From positions 1-53,138 of the forward strand of contig CABVRX010000027.1 of assembly GCA_902500825.1 (NCBI GenBank): a stretch of 53,138 bases of DNA, given 5' to 3'. Below, in pieces: positions 48,777 to 53,138 of the stretch. How positions within the stretch are numbered: the first letter of the stretch is position 1; every line of letters starts with the position of its first letter. Origin of the DNA: an uncultured Nitrospira sp. (lineage in GTDB: Bacteria; Nitrospirota; Nitrospiria; Nitrospirales; Nitrospiraceae). The position numbers and the translations under genes were made by a program. The notes beneath the pieces are model-generated. The model was not told the origin of the DNA. It ran no database searches and worked only from the letters and a program-made list of their open reading frames with translations.

Positions 48777-49715
48777 ATGACAGCACTGGCTTCGTACGCA
48801 CATCTCCAATCCCGGCTCCAGCTGGCCTTGACCATCAATGCCGTGATCATCGCGGCTGAGTTCGTCGGCGGCTGGCTCCTCAACAGCATCGGGCTCATGA
48901 GCGACGCCGGCCACAATCTCGTCGATCAAGGGGCGCTTTTTCTGGCACTGTATGCGCATCTCCTCGCCGCGCGCCCGGCTTCGGAGAGTCGGACCTTCGG
49001 CTATCATCGTGCCGGCATCATCGCGGCATTTCTAAACAGTTTCATTCTTTTGTTGACTGCACTCGGCATCACACTCGTCGGCGTGAAACGACTCCTACAA
49101 CCGGTTCCCATCGACGGCGGATGGGTGATGGCTATCGCAGCCGTCAGTCTCGTCGCCAATCTCGGGGTTGCCTTGTTGCTCCAGCATGGCGCGAAAGACG
49201 ATCTGAACATCCGGAGCGCATTCTGGCACATGGTCGGAGATGCCTGGGTCTCGCTCGGCGTCATCGTCAGCGGTGGGGCCATTTTCTTGACAGGCTGGAC
49301 GGTCCTGGATCCGCTCGTAAGCTTGCTGGTGGTCGGCGTGATCGTTCGAGGAGCCTGGCCGATCTTCAAAGAATCGATGGAGGTCTTACTGGAATCGACA
49401 CCGCCGGGCATCAGCGCATCCCATGTCGCAGCCACGATGGAAGCCATCCCCGGCGTCAGGAACGTGCACGATCTTCATATCTGGGCAGTCGAGCCACGTT
49501 TGGTCATGCTGACCAGCCACGTCATGATCGAGCATCACCGCACTCCGCTGGAGTTGCTGCAGTTGATCCAGAACCGGATCACGACGGATTTCGGCATCAA
49601 ACACATGACCATTCAACTGGAAACCGAGTGCTGCGATCCTGACGACATCCACTGCGACCTTCGAAAGCTGACCGGGCACCACCACGAAACACAGACCTTC
49701 GCGCACCATCATTGA
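48777..49715 (+). CDS. Cation diffusion facilitator (zinc/cobalt efflux type)
   Basis: This 312-residue CDF transporter has six membrane helices. The metal-site motifs are SDAGHNLVDQ in helix 2 and HMVGDAWVSLG in helix 5. A cytoplasmic C-terminal domain follows with VRNVHDLHIWAVEPRLVMLT, then a tail with two adjacent cysteines and a His-rich end (GHHHETQTFAHHH). It probably exports Zn2+ or similar ions in exchange for protons. The open frame extends upstream to 48450 inside the previous gene, but the ATG at 48777 gives the family's start. Its last 168 bp recur twice downstream as direct repeats. Confidence 0.93.
   Translation: MTALASYAHLQSRLQLALTINAVIIAAEFVGGWLLNSIGLMSDAGHNLVDQGALFLALYAHLLAARPASESRTFGYHRAGIIAAFLNSFILLLTALGITLVGVKRLLQPVPIDGGWVMAIAAVSLVANLGVALLLQHGAKDDLNIRSAFWHMVGDAWVSLGVIVSGGAIFLTGWTVLDPLVSLLVVGVIVRGAWPIFKESMEVLLESTPPGISASHVAATMEAIPGVRNVHDLHIWAVEPRLVMLTSHVMIEHHRTPLELLQLIQNRITTDFGIKHMTIQLETECCDPDDIHCDLRKLTGHHHETQTFAHHH
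49548..49715 (+). repeat. Direct repeat copy 1 (3' end of the CDF gene)
   Basis: This is the in-place 3' end of the CDF gene, from codon LEL to the TGA stop, and is the reference for the two displaced copies. It matches copy 2 at 153 of 168 positions by my hand alignment. Confidence 0.9.
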
Positions 49716-49808
49716 CCGATCCACTCCTTCTAGATCTTGCACCCTGTTTTCACTCAGCTTGTCGGCAATCCCAGTTGACATCATCGCCAGAACCGATACA
49801 CTGAGCCT

Positions 49809-50117
49809 ATGATTTCTCAGGAGCTTATCGTTCGACCACGACAAATTGCACAAGAGGTCGAGAAGCTTGCTCGATACATCCTGGGCGCTGATGTTGACGT
49901 CATTTGGTTCGGTTCATGGCCCAAAGGTACGGCTCACGCCCACGCCGACATCGACATTGCCGTCTCCGGGCCCACGTCATTTCTCCCTGAACGACTCGCC
50001 GAACTCCGCGCCGCAGTCGAGGATCTGGCGACGCTGCACGAAATCGACATCGTTGATCTGCACACCATCGGCGAACCGTTCAAACAAGAAATCCTCCGTC
50101 ATGGAATACGTCTATGA
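49809..50117 (+). CDS. MntA-type nucleotidyltransferase antitoxin
   Basis: This 102-residue minimal nucleotidyltransferase has the active-site motif GSWPKGTAHAHADIDIAVSG near residue 35, which fits GSx(10)DxD. In the HepT/MntA system such proteins neutralise the HEPN toxin by adding nucleotides to it. The stop overlaps the start of the partner gene as ATGA (50114-50117), typical of co-expressed pairs. It begins 93 bp after the CDF stop codon and is enclosed by copies 1 and 2 of the CDF tail. No strong ribosome-binding site precedes the ATG. Confidence 0.88.
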   Translation: MISQELIVRPRQIAQEVEKLARYILGADVDVIWFGSWPKGTAHAHADIDIAVSGPTSFLPERLAELRAAVEDLATLHEIDIVDLHTIGEPFKQEILRHGIRL

Positions 50118-50488
50118 CCACACGACTCGACAGCTTCGCCACAGCCATCACGCGTTTCAGCGAAGCCCTCAGCGCTCCCACAACCGATCTCACCCGCGAC
50201 GCCGCCATCCAACGGTTTGAGTTTTGTTTCGAGTTGGCCTGGAAGGTGATTCAAGAACGGGCACGGGCGGAAGGACTCGACTGCCAATCCCCGAAAAGCT
50301 GCCTCAAGCTGGCATACAAGAACAACTGGATCAATGACGAAACCGGGTGGCTGGCCATGCTTGAAGATCGGAACCGTACTGCTCATACATACGATGAAAC
50401 GCTCGCCAAGGATGTATATCGCCGACTTCCCGCCCATCTCCCGTTGTTGCAGTCGTTGAACACCTATCTGCGAAGTACGCAGACATAA
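50114..50488 (+). CDS. HepT-like HEPN toxin (HI0074 family)
   Basis: This 124-residue helical protein has the pattern of the HI0074 nucleotidyltransferase-substrate family, including DAAIQRFEFCFELAWKVIQE. The RNxxxH active-site motif (RNRTAHTYDE) is near residue 88. HEPN proteins with this motif act as ribonucleases and are held in check by the adjacent MNT protein. Coupling to the upstream gene by a 4-nt overlap fits a toxin-antitoxin module. The stop codon lies 2 bp before the second copy of the CDF tail. Confidence 0.88.
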   Translation: MTTRLDSFATAITRFSEALSAPTTDLTRDAAIQRFEFCFELAWKVIQERARAEGLDCQSPKSCLKLAYKNNWINDETGWLAMLEDRNRTAHTYDETLAKDVYRRLPAHLPLLQSLNTYLRSTQT

Positions 50489-50490
50489 GG

Positions 50491-50658
50491 CTTGAGTTGT
50501 CGCAGTTGATCCAAATCCGAATCACCACGGACTTCGGCATCAAACACATGACCATTCAACTGGAAACCGAGTGCTGCGATCCCGACGACATCCACTGCGA
50601 CCTTCGGAAGCTGGCCGGCCACCACCACGAAACACAGACCTTCGCACATCATCATTAA
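50491..50658 (+). repeat. Direct repeat copy 2 (displaced CDF tail)
   Basis: This 168-bp copy of the CDF gene end retains an open frame from LELSQLIQ to the His-rich end and a TAA stop. It differs from copy 1 in 10 synonymous codons, 3 replacement codons and the stop codon. That pattern suggests it spent time under selection as the end of a working gene before being displaced. It starts right after the HEPN gene's stop. Confidence 0.9.
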
Positions 50659-50701
50659 GCGTTACCGAACGCCAAGGTGCTTAGCTCATTCCTAGCCCTA
50701 T

Positions 50702-51127
50702 CTACGGTCCTTGCCATTCGTCTAACAGTTTCACTTGCCCTTTGCGCTTGGCGCGTTTCAAATAGGTCGCATCTGCCGTCAAGTACAAGCCCTTCGTTCT
50801 TAACGCCAGTACATGGTACGCCGAGTCGTAGAACGTGACACCCTGCACGTCGTGCATATGCGCTAAGACATCGAGAGCATACTCGCTTCTGAGTGGCACC
50901 TCATCAAACTCGTAGGCGAGTAAGGCGCTCATGAGTTCCACCGCCATCCTTGGCTTCTTCATTCCCAGCACGTTACCGACCTCGTACCGCCAGAGCGTCG
51001 GCATGCGGACTTCCACTTCTTCTGCTAACAGCGCTTCCTGAAGCTTTAGGGCTTGCGAATAGCCTGGTTCGTCTTCTTTCTCTAACACCCACTTGAGAAT
51101 GACCGAGGCGTCAGGGACGATGATCAT
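50702..51127 (-). CDS. VapC-type PIN-domain toxin
   Basis: This 141-residue PIN ribonuclease has the four acidic active-site residues, by my count Asp6 in IVPDASVI, Glu49 in WRYEVGN, Asp101 in FYDSAYHV and Asp119 in LTADATYL. The start overlaps the end of the antitoxin gene by 4 nt. Such toxins cut tRNA or rRNA when not bound by antitoxin. The pair runs opposite to the neighbouring MNT/HEPN pair and lies between copies 2 and 3 of the CDF tail. Confidence 0.9.
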   Translation of the reverse strand: MIIVPDASVILKWVLEKEDEPGYSQALKLQEALLAEEVEVRMPTLWRYEVGNVLGMKKPRMAVELMSALLAYEFDEVPLRSEYALDVLAHMHDVQGVTFYDSAYHVLALRTKGLYLTADATYLKRAKRKGQVKLLDEWQGP

Positions 51128-51357
51128 CGGCTAGTCCTTGCACGATCCCGTCGCACAGCCTCCACAATTTCTTTTCCGCTCAGCGTGGCACTGCGCTTTC
51201 GCAAACGCCGCACAACATCCGTGGCATGCCGGCGTTTCCGCCGAAGCAGTTCATGTCTCAACGCTTCATTCACCACTTGGCTTCGCCGACGAGGTGGAAC
51301 CAGCCGAAACAGTTCATCCCTCAGTCGATCGTCGATAGACACATTAAGTTTGGCCAT
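51124..51357 (-). CDS. VapB-type antitoxin with ribbon-helix-helix-like start
   Basis: This 77-residue protein has an N-terminal KLNVSIDDRLRDELFRLVPP with the beta-strand and helix pattern of a ribbon-helix-helix DNA-binding domain. A basic helix follows (LRHELLRRKRRHATDVVRRL), and the C-terminal part should contact the toxin. The ATG at 51357 is preceded by GGAGGG with good spacing and is preferred over the ATG at 51372. Inverted repeats at 51395-51432 upstream are probably its own operator. Confidence 0.85.
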   Translation of the reverse strand: MAKLNVSIDDRLRDELFRLVPPRRRSQVVNEALRHELLRRKRRHATDVVRRLRKRSATLSGKEIVEAVRRDRARTSR

Positions 51358-51394
51358 ATGTTCACCCTCCATGACAGCTCATTGGAGTGCTTAA

Positions 51395-51432
51395 CTATGC
51401 GCCTTGCATAGGCGCCTAGTCAAGGCGCATAG
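51395..51432. promoter_or_regulatory. Nested palindromic operator upstream of the VapB-type gene
   Basis: CTATGCGCCTTG (51395-51406) and its exact complement CAAGGCGCATAG (51421-51432) flank a central palindrome, TAGGCGCCTA (51409-51418). The site lies about 40-75 bp upstream of the antitoxin start. The layout suits autoregulation by the antitoxin alone or with toxin. Confidence 0.6.
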
Positions 51433-51483
51433 AGATAGGCGCAAAGCGATACTGGCTGTACGGTACCGGCCAGGACCAGCTCA

Positions 51484-51608
51484 GACTTCGGCATCAACAC
51501 AGGACCATTCAACTGGAAACCGAGTGCTGCGATCCTGACGACATCCACGACCTTTGGAAGCTAACCAGGCACCACCACGAAACACAGACCTTCGCGCACC
51601 ATCACTAA
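51484..51608 (+). repeat. Direct repeat copy 3 (decayed CDF tail)
   Basis: This third copy covers only the last 125 bp of the CDF tail. A single-base deletion early on breaks the frame, and a TGC triplet is missing further on. Its body is closer to copy 1, but its end and the following TAAGC match copy 2, so it looks mosaic. It is the most degraded copy and probably the oldest. Confidence 0.85.
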
Positions 51609-51673
51609 GCATTCCAGGTCTCTTAAGCATCGACTTGAAGGATAAATTTCCTTCATTACGATCGGAGCCATAC

Positions 51674-51820
51674 ATGAAGAATAAGAAGTTCAAGCAAGCG
51701 AGAGCCCTGGCCGTAGTGAAAACATTGCAGCGTCAATCGGTCCAAGTCGGTACGGACAAATTTTCATCGAGAGACATCGTCAGTGAAATCAAAATAGTAA
51801 GGAAGGCCCTCCACCAGTGA
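51674..51820 (+). CDS. Small basic protein, 48 residues, unknown function
   Basis: MKNKKFKQARALAVVKTLQR begins a basic, probably helical protein of 48 residues ending VRKALHQ. The frame is open from 51554, but that earlier ATG lies inside a CDF-tail repeat, so the internal ATG is preferred. Its stop overlaps the next start as GTGA (51817-51820), which supports a real two-gene unit. No family is recognised. Confidence 0.45.
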   Translation: MKNKKFKQARALAVVKTLQRQSVQVGTDKFSSRDIVSEIKIVRKALHQ

Positions 51821-51963
51821 AGGAAGGGGGTAGGCGATACGAATGTCCTAGTTGCCGGACTCTTATCTTCGCCCACGCCTTTCATCGAGCGCACAAGTGC
51901 AAGACCGGCTCACCAAAATGGTTCAAGTCTCGCTCGGCAATGATGCAGAGGCGGCGGCCATGA
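51817..51963 (+). CDS. Small zinc-knuckle protein, 48 residues, unknown function
   Basis: A GTG at 51817 opens a 48-codon frame, read by hand, ending TGA at 51961-51963. The protein contains YECPSCRTLIFAHAFHRAHK followed by C, which supplies two Cys and then His/Cys candidates for a zinc knuckle. The rest is basic (SPKWFKSRS). Overlap with the preceding stop and the metal-binding pattern argue against chance, but no homologue is known to me. Confidence 0.4.
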   Translation: MKEGGRRYECPSCRTLIFAHAFHRAHKCKTGSPKWFKSRSAMMQRRRP

Positions 51964-52061
51964 GCGGCCTGCAGAATTGTGAGAGAAGCTGCACAAACAA
52001 GACGTGATCCTGTACATTTCGAAGTGTCTGGTAGTTTTTCTGATCTCGCCGACCTATAGGC

Positions 52062-53138
52062 CTACCAAGCTTCAGACAGTTTCTCGATCACGTCTTTTCT
52101 GGCCAGAACTCTGGAGCAGAGTTCCCAGCGATCCTTGTCGGGATCAATTGTTTCCTGATACCGCATCTCGAAAACGTCGCGGGCCTTCTGCCGAAGATGT
52201 ACATACTCGTCCATCATTCTCTCCAGCATCTCCTCGCTTTCAATCCAATCGTCCTCGATGGTGTCCGGTAGGCCACCGAAGATATCAAACCTATCTTTCA
52301 TGCGGCGGGACAGCGCGTGATACACCTTTTCGTCCTGAGTATCGTGATAAACGAGATTCAGCATATCGACGGTGCGCCGCGCTTGACCGAAGCGTTTGAT
52401 GCGACCCAAACGCTGTTCGAGTCGCGATGGATTCCAAGGAAGGTCAATGTTGATGAGAGTGCCCAGGGTTTGGAGGTTCAAACCCTCGCAGGCTGCATCG
52501 GTGGCCACTAACAGGCGAATATCTCGCTTCTTCACGGCGGCCTTGATGTCCTCACGCTCGACTGAAGCAAAATCGTCACCCTTGAAGATTCCGCTCTTGC
52601 CCGCCCCAGCATAAACCGCTACGGGCTCGCCGGGCAGCAACCGTGCGAGCTCTGCGCCCACAGAATAAGCTGTATCGTAGTACTGACTAAAAACGATGCA
52701 GCCATGATCGAGCCAGGTCTTTCCTTCAGTTCGATGCTCCGTGAGGAAGTACCGAACGGCAGTGAGCTTGGGATCCCTAGCTTCGAGTCGTGAAAGCTCT
52801 TCAACGATGGTGCGCAAATGACCAGCCTCTTCAGGCGTCAGTCCACTCAATGCATCGTTGATTAGCTTTTCCTGCTCTTCCTCTTCAACGATTTCTCGCC
52901 TCAGCATCTTCTCTGCTGTCGCCCGCCCAGAGACAAAGCTTGAGCAGATGCGCTGCAGGAGTAGTGTTCTCATGAACCCCGCTGCTTTCGTGCGCTTCTT
53001 CAGCGCAACAATGAACGCTTCCGCCGCCTTATAGGCCAGGTCAAATGGAAGGTTGGTCAGCAGGCCAAGGCCACTGAAGCCGAGGTAGTGGGTCCCTTTG
53101 AATTCCCTTAGCTTGCTCCTGCTTAAGCGGTCATGTAT
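52062..53138 (-). CDS. C-terminal part of an SNF2/RapA-like helicase (truncated by window edge)
   Basis: The frame is open to the window end at 53138, so only the last 358 residues are seen. Helicase C-terminal motifs are clear: LLVATDAACEGLNLQT for motif V and RLEQRLGRIKRFGQ for motif VI. IVFSQYYDTAYSV lies before them, and a long helical tail follows. Proteins of this type use ATP to move along DNA, and several occur in phage-defence islands, but the missing part prevents assignment. It is transcribed toward the two small genes. The ATG at 52973 is internal, not the true start. Confidence 0.85.
   Translation of the reverse strand: MHDRLSRSKLREFKGTHYLGFSGLGLLTNLPFDLAYKAAEAFIVALKKRTKAAGFMRTLLLQRICSSFVSGRATAEKMLRREIVEEEEQEKLINDALSGLTPEEAGHLRTIVEELSRLEARDPKLTAVRYFLTEHRTEGKTWLDHGCIVFSQYYDTAYSVGAELARLLPGEPVAVYAGAGKSGIFKGDDFASVEREDIKAAVKKRDIRLLVATDAACEGLNLQTLGTLINIDLPWNPSRLEQRLGRIKRFGQARRTVDMLNLVYHDTQDEKVYHALSRRMKDRFDIFGGLPDTIEDDWIESEEMLERMMDEYVHLRQKARDVFEMRYQETIDPDKDRWELCSRVLARKDVIEKLSEAW

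Noticed and set aside
50491..50658. Displaced CDF tail as a separate gene
   Set aside because: It is open but lacks the transporter domains and a proper start, so it is called a repeat only.

Overview
The window is bacterial, at moderate GC, and its gene content suits the phylum Nitrospirota, most likely the genus Nitrospira. That assignment is an inference from gene order, protein flavour and Nitrospira-like intergenic repeats; no phylogeny was run. There are no rRNA genes, and I found no tRNA gene or CRISPR array.

Region 1 (about 1-24.7 kb, all minus strand) is an extracellular polysaccharide or O-antigen locus. Read in the direction of transcription it holds: a sugar epimerase/dehydratase (SDR), two tandem Wza-type export proteins (OPX), a large outer-membrane beta-barrel, an ABC exporter (Wzm permease and Wzt ATPase with a C-terminal glycan-binding-type domain), a fused LmbE deacetylase-glycosyltransferase, a GT2 transferase, a zinc-ribbon methyltransferase, a glycosyltransferase, a CapK/PaaK-like adenylate ligase, another glycosyltransferase, an O-antigen ligase/polymerase, two GT4 transferases overlapping by 4 nt, an asparagine-synthetase-like protein lacking the glutaminase cysteine, and an alpha/alpha-toroid protein. 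Four mobile-element scars lie between the later genes: a MITE-like repeat, a REP-like repeat, a decayed transposase and a lone IS end. The locus looks like a patchwork of acquired modules. About 1.2 kb of apparently decayed DNA follows it.

Region 2 (25.8-27.8 kb) is a small regulatory patch: a PilZ-domain protein divergent from a LuxR-type regulator that has a recognisable promoter, then a small lipoprotein gene.

Region 3 (27.8-43.9 kb, minus) is a long housekeeping block. In transcription order it holds a DUF502 membrane protein, glmU, glmS, gatC, panD, gatA, a DUF948 protein, a YtxH protein, gatB, eno, an FtsB-like protein, era, mgtE, recO, a DUF971 protein, a lipoprotein and glgA. glmS and glmU supply UDP-GlcNAc, which may feed the glycan locus. 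The GatCAB subunits are interrupted by panD and by the two small envelope proteins.

Region 4 (44.1-49.7 kb, plus) holds tmk, holB, metG, a secreted protein of unknown function and a cation diffusion facilitator (CDF).

Region 5 (49.5-53.1 kb) is accessory DNA and the most interesting part. The last 168 bp of the CDF gene occurs three times as direct repeats. A MntA/HepT-type toxin-antitoxin pair lies between copies 1 and 2, and a VapBC-type pair between copies 2 and 3. Beyond copy 3 come two tiny genes overlapping as GTGA, one encoding a zinc-knuckle protein, and then the C-terminal part of an SNF2-type helicase that runs off the window edge.
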